Source of the DNA: Pseudomonadota bacterium
GTDB lineage: Bacteria; Pseudomonadota; Gammaproteobacteria; Steroidobacterales; Steroidobacteraceae
NCBI GenBank assembly: GCA_018240525.1
Contig: JAFEFN010000001.1
Span: 1 to 64,000, forward strand
Reading direction: 5' to 3'
DNA length: 64,000 nt
Below the pieces are notes generated by a model, which had not been told where the DNA came from, did no database searches, and worked only from the letters and a program-made list of their open reading frames with translations. How positions within the stretch are numbered: the first letter of the stretch is position 1; each line of letters begins with the position of its first letter. Position numbers and translations under genes: made by a program. Shown here piece by piece: positions 42,416 through 49,803 of the stretch.

Positions 42416-43630
42416 GTGAGCACGCCCGCGCCGGCGCGGCGCGTGCTCTCCGGCATGCGCCCCACCGGCCGGCTGCACCTGGGCAACTATCACGGCGCGC
42501 TGCGCAACTGGGTCGAGCTGCAGTACCAGTACGAGTGCTTCTTCTTCGTCGCCGACTGGCACATGCTCACCACCGGCTACGAGGACACCTCGCGCCTGCA
42601 GGAGCACGTGCGCGAGGTGCTCATCGACTGGCTGGCCGCGGGCCTCAACCCCGGCGTGGCGACGCTGTTCATCCAGTCGCACGTGCCCGAGCACGCAGAA
42701 TTGCACCTGCTGCTGTCGATGATCACCCCGCTCGGCTGGCTCGAGCGCGTGCCGAGCTACAAGGACCAGCAGGAGCAGCTGAAGGAGAAGGACCTCGCCA
42801 CCTACGGCTTCCTCGGCTACCCGCTCCTGCAGAGCGCGGACATCCTCATCTACCGCGCCGCCTACGTGCCGGTGGGCGAGGACCAGGTCGCGCACGTGGA
42901 GCTCACGCGCGAGGCGGCGCGTCGCTTCAACCACATCTACGGGCGCGAGCCGGACTTCGAGGCCAAGGCCGAGAAGGCGGTCAAGGAGCTCGGCGGCCGC
43001 AACACCACCGCGTACCGCCAGCTGCGCCGCAAGTTCCAGGAAGCCGGCGACACCGAGTCGCTGAAGCGCGCGCAGGCGCTCGTGCAGAGCAACACCCGCA
43101 TCACGCTCGCCGACCGCGAGCGCCTGCTCGGCTACCTCGAGGGCACCGGCGTCACGATCCTCCCGGAGCCCCAGGTGCTGCTGACCGCCACCCCGAAGGT
43201 CCCGGGGCTGGACGGCCGCAAGATGTCCAAGTCCTACGGCAACACCATCGGCCTGCGCGAGGAGCCGGATGCCGTGGTGAGCAAGCTGCGCGCCATGCAG
43301 ACCGATCCTGCGCGCGTGCGGCGCACCGACCCGGGCGACCCGGACAAGTGCCCGGTGTTCGACCTGCACAAGGTGTATTCGGACGAGGCAACCCGCAGGT
43401 GGGCGAGCGAGGGCTGCCGCAGCGCGGGCATCGGCTGCCTGGACTGCAAGAAGCCGCTGATCGAGAAGATCGTCGAGGAAATTAACGGCATGCGCCGCCG
43501 GGCGCAGGAATTCGAGGACAATCCCGACCTGGTGCGTAACATCGTCGCCGAGGGTGCCGAGAAGGCCCGCGAGGCGGCCCGGCAGACCCTGGACGAGGTG
43601 CGTCGGGCGATGCACCTGCGCATCGACTGA
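42416..43630 (+). CDS. trpS: Tryptophanyl-tRNA synthetase
   Basis: The 404-residue class I synthetase charges tRNA-Trp. GMRPTGRLHLGNYHGAL holds the HIGH-like motif and KMSKSYGN the second signature. It is about 70 residues longer than the E. coli enzyme because of an insertion between the Rossmann fold and the KMSKS loop (about residues 180-260, including ELGGRNTTAYRQLRRKF), a form known in other proteobacteria. The GTG at 42416 places the catalytic core 12 residues in; the in-frame codons further upstream encode an Arg/Pro-rich stretch without similarity. Confidence 0.93.
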   Translation: MSTPAPARRVLSGMRPTGRLHLGNYHGALRNWVELQYQYECFFFVADWHMLTTGYEDTSRLQEHVREVLIDWLAAGLNPGVATLFIQSHVPEHAELHLLLSMITPLGWLERVPSYKDQQEQLKEKDLATYGFLGYPLLQSADILIYRAAYVPVGEDQVAHVELTREAARRFNHIYGREPDFEAKAEKAVKELGGRNTTAYRQLRRKFQEAGDTESLKRAQALVQSNTRITLADRERLLGYLEGTGVTILPEPQVLLTATPKVPGLDGRKMSKSYGNTIGLREEPDAVVSKLRAMQTDPARVRRTDPGDPDKCPVFDLHKVYSDEATRRWASEGCRSAGIGCLDCKKPLIEKIVEEINGMRRRAQEFEDNPDLVRNIVAEGAEKAREAARQTLDEVRRAMHLRID

Positions 43631-43643
43631 GCGGGGGAGCCAC

Positions 43644-44600
43644 ATGAAGCCACGGCCCGAACTGAAGATCGTCGTCTCCAACCCGCCGCCGGCGCTGGCG
43701 CCCGCGGCCGCGCCCCTGCAGGGGGAGATGCCCTTTGCGGTCGTCAACGGCGAGCCGATCTCCGAGCTGCCGCGCGACCTGTACATCCCGCCGCAGGCCC
43801 TGGAGGTCTTCCTCGAGGCCTTCGAGGGGCCGCTCGACCTGCTGCTCTACCTGATCCGCCGGCAGAACCTGGACATCCTCGACATCCCGCTGGCGGAGAT
43901 CACGCGCCAGTACATGCAGTACATCGAGCTCATGCAGGACCTGCAGCTGGAGCTGGCGGGCGAGTACCTGGTGATGGCGGCCACCCTCGCCGAGATCAAG
44001 TCGCGCATGCTGCTGCCGCGGCCCAAGCACGACGAGGACAGCGAGCTGGACCCGCGCGCCGAGCTGGTGCGGCGCCTGCAGGAGTACGAGCGCTTCAAGC
44101 GCGCCGCCGAGAACATCGACGCGCTGCCGCGCCTGGAGCGCGACGTCTGGCCGGCGGCCGCGCCGCTGAAGGAGCGCCAGGTCGTGCGCCCGCTGCCGCA
44201 GATCACGCTGCAGGAGATGCTGCTCGCCTTCAAGGACGTCGTGGTCCGCGCGCAGATGTTCGCCCACCACCACGTGCAGCGCGAGCGGCTGTCGGTGGGC
44301 GAGCGCATGAGCGACATCCTCGCCCGGCTGGGCGGGACGGCCTTCCTGCCCTTCACCGACCTGTTCCGCCCGGAGGAGGGGCGCATGGGGGTGACTGTCA
44401 CCTTCGTGGCGATCCTGGAGCTGATGCGCGAGGGGCTCATCGACATCGTCCAGGCCGAGGCCTATGCGCCCCTGCACGTACGCGCCAATCCCGCCACGCA
44501 CCTGCGCGTTGTGAGCGACAATACGGCCGGCGGCCCCGGCGCCGATGAGGCCGCCGGCGCCGCGGTGGCGACCGGTGCGGCCGATGAGGAACGTCAATGA
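43644..44600 (+). CDS. scpA: Segregation and condensation protein A (kleisin)
   Basis: The 318-residue kleisin bridges the SMC heads. After a ~45-residue nonconserved N-terminus comes the defining EAFEGPLDLLLYLIRRQNLD (residues about 56-75), IPLAEITRQYM, the ATLAEIKSRMLLP helix and the C-terminal winged-helix FVAILELMREGLIDIVQ. The last 25 residues are Ala/Gly-rich. Its stop overlaps scpB as ATGA. The gene follows trpS by 13 bases. Confidence 0.95.
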   Translation: MKPRPELKIVVSNPPPALAPAAAPLQGEMPFAVVNGEPISELPRDLYIPPQALEVFLEAFEGPLDLLLYLIRRQNLDILDIPLAEITRQYMQYIELMQDLQLELAGEYLVMAATLAEIKSRMLLPRPKHDEDSELDPRAELVRRLQEYERFKRAAENIDALPRLERDVWPAAAPLKERQVVRPLPQITLQEMLLAFKDVVVRAQMFAHHHVQRERLSVGERMSDILARLGGTAFLPFTDLFRPEEGRMGVTVTFVAILELMREGLIDIVQAEAYAPLHVRANPATHLRVVSDNTAGGPGADEAAGAAVATGAADEERQ

Positions 44601-45313
44601 GTGAGTCGTACGTCAGGAACGTGCTCGAGGCTGCGCTGCTGGCGGCCGGCAACCCGCTGCCCCCGGCCGAGATGCTCAAGCTGTTCGACGAGAGCGTGCG
44701 GCCCAGCGCAGCGCAGCTGCGCGAGCAGCTGGAGGCGCTGGCCGCCGAGTACGAGGGGCGCGGCATCGAGCTGAAGGAGACCGCCAGCGGCTACCGCATC
44801 CAGGTGCGCCGCGAGCTCGCCCCGGAGATCTCGCGGCTGTGGCCCGAGCGTGCGGCGCGCTACTCGCGTGCGCTGCTGGAGACCCTGGCGCTGATCGCCT
44901 ATCGCCAGCCGATCACCCGCGCCGAGATCGAGGCGGTGCGCGGCGTGGCGGTGAACCCGAACATCATCCGCACGCTGATCGAGCGCGCCTGGGTGCGGGT
45001 TGTCGGCCACCGCGACGTGCCGGGCCACCCCGAGCTGCTGGGCACCACGCGCGACTTCCTGGATTACTTCGGGCTGAAGTACCTCGATGACCTGCCGCCG
45101 CTGGCGGAGCTGCAGGCCATGGGGGACGTCAACCTGCAGCTGGACCTGCCTGCCGATGAGGGGGCCGTCGAGGTGCCCGCGGCCCCGCTGACCGAGGCCA
45201 GTGGCGGCGCCGATGCCGCCGAGGCCGACGAGCCGGCCGAGGAGGCGGGGTTCTCGGCCGCCGCGGACGGCACGCACGAACTGGTGGCAGGCCCGCTAGA
45301 CCTGGAGAACTGA
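44597..45313 (+). CDS. scpB: Segregation and condensation protein B
   Basis: The 238-residue protein has two winged-helix domains (about 1-80 and 90-170), with ETLALIAYRQPITRAEIEAV and GRRDVPGHPELLGTT-type segments (here GHRDVPGHPELLGTTRDFLD) that define ScpB. It dimerises and binds ScpA in the SMC complex. The acidic Ala-rich tail after residue 180 is not conserved. Overlaps scpA by four bases and rluB by one (TGATG), so the three are translated together. Confidence 0.95.
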   Translation: MSESYVRNVLEAALLAAGNPLPPAEMLKLFDESVRPSAAQLREQLEALAAEYEGRGIELKETASGYRIQVRRELAPEISRLWPERAARYSRALLETLALIAYRQPITRAEIEAVRGVAVNPNIIRTLIERAWVRVVGHRDVPGHPELLGTTRDFLDYFGLKYLDDLPPLAELQAMGDVNLQLDLPADEGAVEVPAAPLTEASGGADAAEADEPAEEAGFSAAADGTHELVAGPLDLEN

Positions 45314-46203
45314 TGGCGCGCGCTCCCGCGCGCCGGGGCGGCGGGCGGCGTGCCGCCGCACCCGGCACCGCCGCCGGCAGGGGAACCCCCGCGCGCGCGG
45401 GCGAGCCGGAGCGCCTGCAGAAGATGCTGGCGCGCGTCGGCCTGGCCTCGCGCCGCGAGGCTGAAGCGTGGATCCGCGCCGGGCGCCTCACCGTCAACTC
45501 GCTCCCCGCCACCCTGGGGATGAAGGTCGGCCCGGCCGACCAGGTGCGCCTCGACGGCCGCCCGGTGCGGGTGCAGGCCCAGGATGCCGGCGCACGCGTC
45601 TTCATCTGCCACCGCTCCCCCGGGGAGCCCCTGCGCACACCGGATGCGGCCAGCCCACAGCCCGAGGCGCGCCTGCCGCGCCAGGCCCTGCTCGAGCGCC
45701 TGCCGCGCCGCGCCGGCCGGCGGTTCATCAGCATCAGCCCCATGCCCCGGGTGGATGGCGGCCTGGAGCTGGTCACCTCCGATGGCGCGCTCGCCGAGCG
45801 CCTGCAGCGCCGGGTGCATACCCTGACGGGCGAGTTCGGCGTGCGCGTGCGTGGCGAACTCACCGAGGCGAACCTCAGCTCGATCCTCGGCGGCGAGCTC
45901 GACAGCGGCGAGCGGCTGCAGGTCGAGCGCTGCGAGCCGGCGGGCGGGGAGGGGGCCAACCGCTGGTACACGCTGGTGGCGCGCGGTGCCAGCGGCAAGC
46001 AGGTGCGCCAGCTCTTCGAGCGCACGGGTGCGCTGGTCAGCCGCGTGCAGCGCGTGCGCCTGGGACCGCTCGCCCTGGAGCGCGCCCTGGGCCGCAGCCA
46101 GTTCCGGGAACTGACTCAGGAAGAGCTGGCGGCGCTGCTGGCGGCGCCGGCAGCCGCCGCGGGCGCGGACTGGGCATCGAAGGAGCCGCCGCTGACGCCC
46201 TGA
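45313..46203 (+). CDS. rluB: RluB-like pseudouridine synthase with altered catalytic centre
   Basis: The 296-residue protein has an S4 RNA-binding domain (about 35-80: RLQKMLARVGLASRREAEAW) followed by the RsuA/RluB fold. RluB normally makes pseudouridine 2605 in 23S rRNA. In active enzymes the catalytic Asp lies in GRLDxNTxGLLLxTxDG; here the aligned stretch is SPMPRVDGGLELVTSDG, placing Pro at the Asp position. The YNKPxGE motif is CHRSPGE and GRNRxVRRL is GASGKQVRQL. The scaffold therefore remains while the active site does not match. RluB beside scpAB is conserved, so this is probably the orthologue changed in place, not a stray paralogue. Confidence 0.8.
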   Translation: MARAPARRGGGRRAAAPGTAAGRGTPARAGEPERLQKMLARVGLASRREAEAWIRAGRLTVNSLPATLGMKVGPADQVRLDGRPVRVQAQDAGARVFICHRSPGEPLRTPDAASPQPEARLPRQALLERLPRRAGRRFISISPMPRVDGGLELVTSDGALAERLQRRVHTLTGEFGVRVRGELTEANLSSILGGELDSGERLQVERCEPAGGEGANRWYTLVARGASGKQVRQLFERTGALVSRVQRVRLGPLALERALGRSQFRELTQEELAALLAAPAAAAGADWASKEPPLTP

Positions 46204-46925
46204 CTGGCCGGCCCGAGCAGGGCGATGTAGGGGCCGGTCAGGGATTCGGGCAGCGGCACGCTCTCGAGGTCCTCGGCCGGGTAGGCCGCGCGGCGCATCG
46301 CGGTGCGCGCGCGCCCCGGGTTGAGCGCGTTCACGCGCACGTGGCTGATGCCCGCCAGTTCCTCGGACAGCACCTGCGCCAGGCCCTCGACCGCGAACTT
46401 CGAGACCGCGTAGGCGCCCCAGTAGGCCCGCCCGGCCCGGCCGACCGAGCTGGTGGTGAAGACCACCGAGGCGTCCGCCGACTTCTTGAGCGCCGGGATC
46501 AGCACCTGGGTCAGCGCAAAGGCCGCCGTCACGTTGACGTGCATCACGCGGCACCAGGTCGGCACGTCGTAGTGCTCGATCGGCGCGAGCGTCCCCAGGA
46601 TCCCCGCGTTGTGCAGCAGGCCGTCGAGGCGGCCGTAGCGCTCGAGCAGTGCATCGGCGAGCTGGTCGTAGTCGCGCGCCACCGCCTTCTCCAGATCCAG
46701 CGGCGCGATCGAGGCCTCCGGCCAGCCGCGCGCCAGGATCTCCGCGTGCAGCTTCTCAAGCTTCGCGACCTTGCGCCCGATGAGGATCACCTGCGCCTGG
46801 TGCTCGGCGCAGGCCAGGGCCACGGCGCGGCCGATGCCCTCCCCGGCGCCGGTGATGGCAATGACCCGGCCGTGAAGTTCCGCCGGGGCCGGCACGTGGC
46901 GGCGTGGATCGAACGCGGTATCCAA
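46116..46925 (-). CDS. YciK-like short-chain dehydrogenase/reductase
   Basis: The 269-residue protein is a classical SDR: GAGEGIGRAVAL cofactor loop (about 25-36), HNAGILG, catalytic Ser in TTSSVGRAG, and Tyr-x3-Lys in YAVSKFAVEG. Length and the ending SGGSFDAQ match YciK, whose substrate is unknown. I place the start at the TTG at 46925, with GGGAGA about 7 nt upstream and 16 bases after the preceding stop; no ATG or GTG fits. After SGGSFDAQ an Ala/Ser-only tail of about 18 residues runs antisense into rluB, giving an 88-base convergent overlap. Confidence 0.82.
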   Translation of the reverse strand: MDTAFDPRRHVPAPAELHGRVIAITGAGEGIGRAVALACAEHQAQVILIGRKVAKLEKLHAEILARGWPEASIAPLDLEKAVARDYDQLADALLERYGRLDGLLHNAGILGTLAPIEHYDVPTWCRVMHVNVTAAFALTQVLIPALKKSADASVVFTTSSVGRAGRAYWGAYAVSKFAVEGLAQVLSEELAGISHVRVNALNPGRARTAMRRAAYPAEDLESVPLPESLTGPYIALLGPASQGVSGGSFDAQSAPAAAAGAASSAASSS

Positions 46926-46941
46926 CGAGGGCTCTCCCAGC

Positions 46942-47778
46942 TCAGTCTGCCGGCAGCACGAAGCGCGCGCGGTCGGCGCGTCGCGCAGCGCGCCAGGCGC
47001 GCCAGCCATCCAGCGGGGCGTGATGGTCGCCTGCGGGCAGGGGTCCGGGCAAGGCGGCCGCGATGCGCATCGAGCGCTGCCGGGCGAGCGCCGCCCACAC
47101 CAGCAGTGCCCGCAGGGCAGGCTGCTGCGCCGCCGGCAGTGCGCTGGCCGCGGCCGCAAGCGCGCGGCGGGCGCGCTGATGCAGGCTGCGCACGAAGCTG
47201 GCCAGCGGCGCCTGCCAGGGGTTCTGCAGCAGCTGCCCCGGGTCGATGCCGGCGGCGTCGAGTTCGGCGAGCGGGGCGCGCACCCGCCCGGCGCGTGCAT
47301 CGGCGGCCAGGGTACAGGCCAGTTCCACCTCGTGCAGCGCGCGCCCGAAGCTGCGCACCGGCGCGCCCGCCGGCTCACCCAGCGCAAACGCGGCGAAAGG
47401 CTCGACGAGGGCGGCGCTCCAGCGCTCGCTGTAGGCGTTCATCTCCTTGCGCGTCTGGAAGCTCGCACTCGCCAGGTCCCAGGTCGCGATGTCGGTGAAG
47501 CCACGCAGTCCGGCGAGCGCTGCGCGCGCGGGGCCGGTGCACAGTGCCTGCAGCTGCCGCGTGAGCGGGTGCTCGCTCTGCCCGGCGGCGCAGCGCCGGC
47601 ACTCCTCGCCCCACCAGGCCAGGCGGGCGTGCGCGACGCCGTGGTCGAGCCCGCTGGCCACGCTCGCGTTGACCTCGCGCTCGATGCCGGTGAGCGCGCC
47701 GAGGACCTGCCCCTGGGCGCCCGGTGAGTAAAGCAGGGCGAGTGCGCGGGTGGCCCCCGGATCAGGCCTTGCGGACAT
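46942..47778 (-). CDS. Squalene/phytoene synthase-like protein without clear Asp-rich motifs
   Basis: The 278-residue all-alpha protein resembles the squalene/phytoene synthase superfamily, including HARLAWWGEECRRC near residue 50, HPLTRQLQ, and a HQRARRAL segment. The two DxxxD/DxxED motifs that bind the Mg-diphosphate in true prenyl synthases are not evident, as in the NDUFAF6-like branch, so prenyl transfer is doubtful. It starts inside the end of rmuC (17-base overlap) and is followed closely by the YciK-like SDR. No other isoprenoid gene is nearby. Confidence 0.7.
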   Translation of the reverse strand: MSARPDPGATRALALLYSPGAQGQVLGALTGIEREVNASVASGLDHGVAHARLAWWGEECRRCAAGQSEHPLTRQLQALCTGPARAALAGLRGFTDIATWDLASASFQTRKEMNAYSERWSAALVEPFAAFALGEPAGAPVRSFGRALHEVELACTLAADARAGRVRAPLAELDAAGIDPGQLLQNPWQAPLASFVRSLHQRARRALAAAASALPAAQQPALRALLVWAALARQRSMRIAAALPGPLPAGDHHAPLDGWRAWRAARRADRARFVLPAD

Positions 47779-49099
47779 TGCCCGGGTGCGTCAGCGGCAG
47801 CTCCCCCGGCGGGGCAGGCTGCGAAGGCGTCTCGGCGGGCGGCGCCGACAGGGCGCGCACCAGGTGCGTGATCGGTTCGAGCGCCGGCGGCGGCTCCTCG
47901 GCCGTGACCCCGAGTTCGTTGAACTTGCGCGCCTGCGGCATCACCTGGCGCTCGAGCGAGCCGACCGCGCCGTTGTAGGCCTCGACCGCAGCCCCCAGGC
48001 GCGTGCCCATCTTGCCCAGGTGGGCCGTGAAGGTGCCGAGGCGGTGGTACAGGTCCTGGCCCAGGTCGCGGATCCGCGCAGCGTTGTGGGCGACCGCGGT
48101 CTGCCGCCAGCCGTAGGCGACCGCCTTGAGCAGCGCGATCAGCGTCGAGGGGGTGGCGATGATCACGCTCTGGCCGAGCGAGTTCTCCAGCAGGTCCGGC
48201 CGCTCGGCCAGGGCCGCGGACAGGAACTGGTCGCCCGGCAGGAACAGCACGGCAAACTCCGGGCTGCGCTCGAACTGCGCCCAGTAGCTCTTGGAGGCCA
48301 GCTCGCGCACGCGCGTTTCGACCTGCTGCGCATGCTTGCGCAGGCCCAGCGCACGCTCCTCCTCGGTCTGCGCATCGATGGCGGCCAGGTATCCATCGAG
48401 CGGGGTCTTCGCATCGATGACCAGCTCGCGCGCATCGGGCATGTGCACCACCAGGTCCGGCCGTAGGGAGCCGCCTTCCTCGCCGGGGATGTGCAGCTGC
48501 TCGGTGAAGTCGCTGTGCTCGCTCAGGCCTGCGAGTTCGACCAGGCGGCGCAGGGTGAGCTCGCCCCAGCGGCCGCGCACCTCCGGACGGCGCAGGGCAC
48601 TGACGAGGTTGCGCGTCTCGCGCTGCAGCTGCGCGGAGCCCCCCGCGAGCTGCTCGATCTGCGTGCGCAGGCTGGTGAAGGCCTCGCGGCGCTCGCGCTC
48701 GAGCGACTGCACCTGCGCCTCGGTGCGCTCCAGCGCCACGCGCAGCGGCTCGATGAGCTGCGCGATGGCCGTCTCGCGCTCCTTGAGCGTGCCGGCGGCG
48801 ACGGCCTGGTCGCGGCCCAGGGCCTCGCGCGCCAGCTTCAGGAACATCTCGCTGTTGCTGCGCAGGCTGGCCGCGGCGACGGAGTCGAAGGCGCTCTTCA
48901 GGCGGGTCTCGGACTGCTCCAGCTGCGCGATGCGCTCGGACTCGCGGGCGGCGTGGTGCTCGAGGCGCACCTGGGCTTCGGCCAGCTCCACGCGCAGGGC
49001 CTCGAGCCGCCGGGCCGCGCGCAGGTGGCCGAGCAGCGCGCCGAGCACCAGGCCGGTGAGCAGCGCGGCGGCGGCCAGGATGTAGACCGGTCCACTCAC
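47762..49099 (-). CDS. rmuC: DNA recombination protein RmuC
   Basis: The 445-residue protein has an N-terminal membrane anchor (about 6-24), a long coiled coil (about 28-190) and the RmuC nuclease-like domain (about 200-385) with RGRWGELTLRRLVELAGL, RPDLVVHMPD and VIDAKTPLDGYL, the last being a PD-(D/E)xK-type site. In E. coli it limits inversions at short repeats. GTG start overlapping the ubiG stop as GTGA. Confidence 0.93.
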   Translation of the reverse strand: MSGPVYILAAAALLTGLVLGALLGHLRAARRLEALRVELAEAQVRLEHHAARESERIAQLEQSETRLKSAFDSVAAASLRSNSEMFLKLAREALGRDQAVAAGTLKERETAIAQLIEPLRVALERTEAQVQSLERERREAFTSLRTQIEQLAGGSAQLQRETRNLVSALRRPEVRGRWGELTLRRLVELAGLSEHSDFTEQLHIPGEEGGSLRPDLVVHMPDARELVIDAKTPLDGYLAAIDAQTEEERALGLRKHAQQVETRVRELASKSYWAQFERSPEFAVLFLPGDQFLSAALAERPDLLENSLGQSVIIATPSTLIALLKAVAYGWRQTAVAHNAARIRDLGQDLYHRLGTFTAHLGKMGTRLGAAVEAYNGAVGSLERQVMPQARKFNELGVTAEEPPPALEPITHLVRALSAPPAETPSQPAPPGELPLTHPGNVRKA

Positions 49100-49803
49100 C
49101 GGCGGAAGTGCGCCAGGTAGTTCACCCCGACGTCCCGGTTCAGGGTCACCTCGCCGCTGAGCGGGTTGAGTGCCAGGCCCGCCAGGTCCTGCAGGGTCAG
49201 GCCGGCGGCGCGCCCCCAGCGCGCCAGCTCCGCCGGGCGGATGAGGCGCTCGTACTCGTGCGTGCCGCGCGGGATGAGCCGCGCCAGGTACTCGCCGCCG
49301 ACGATGGCGGTGAGGAAGCTGCGCAGGTTGCGGTTGAGCGTGGAGACGAAGAGGTCGCCGCCCGGGCGCAGCAGCCGGCCCAGGGTGGCGAGCATCGCGG
49401 CGGGCTCCGGCACGTGCTCGAGCATCTCCATGCAGGTGACGACGGCAAAGGCCTGCGGGCTGGCTGCGGCCACGGCCTCCGCCGGCGCGACGCGGTAGTC
49501 GATCGGCAGCCCCGCCTCGGCCGCGTGCAGGCGGGCGACCTCGATCATGCCCGGCGCCAGGTCGACCGCGGTCACCCGGGCGCCGGCCCGGGCGAGCCCC
49601 TCGGCCAGCAGGCCGCCGCCGCAGCCGACATCCAGCACCGGCTGCCCGGCGAGCGTGGCGCGCGCGGCGACGTAGCCGAGCCGCACCGGGTTGAGCAGGT
49701 GCAGCGGCCGGAACTCCCCGTGCGGGTCCCAGAAGCCGCTGGCGCCCGAGTCGAACTTGGCGACCTCGGCCGGGTCGGCATTGGCGGCCTGCGGTGCGCT
49801 CAT
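49096..49803 (-). CDS. ubiG: Ubiquinone biosynthesis O-methyltransferase UbiG
   Basis: The 235-residue SAM-dependent enzyme carries out both O-methylations of the ubiquinone ring. FDSGASGFWDPHGEFRPLHLLNPVR at the N-terminus is diagnostic in content; the SAM loop is VLDVGCGGGLLAEGLA and the acidic loop TCMEMLEHVPEP. It overlaps the upstream MtaD-like gene by four bases. In Pseudomonas the order is mtaD-ubiG-mupP-yciK; here mupP is missing and rmuC and the squalene-synthase-like gene take its place. Confidence 0.94.
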   Translation of the reverse strand: MSAPQAANADPAEVAKFDSGASGFWDPHGEFRPLHLLNPVRLGYVAARATLAGQPVLDVGCGGGLLAEGLARAGARVTAVDLAPGMIEVARLHAAEAGLPIDYRVAPAEAVAAASPQAFAVVTCMEMLEHVPEPAAMLATLGRLLRPGGDLFVSTLNRNLRSFLTAIVGGEYLARLIPRGTHEYERLIRPAELARWGRAAGLTLQDLAGLALNPLSGEVTLNRDVGVNYLAHFRR

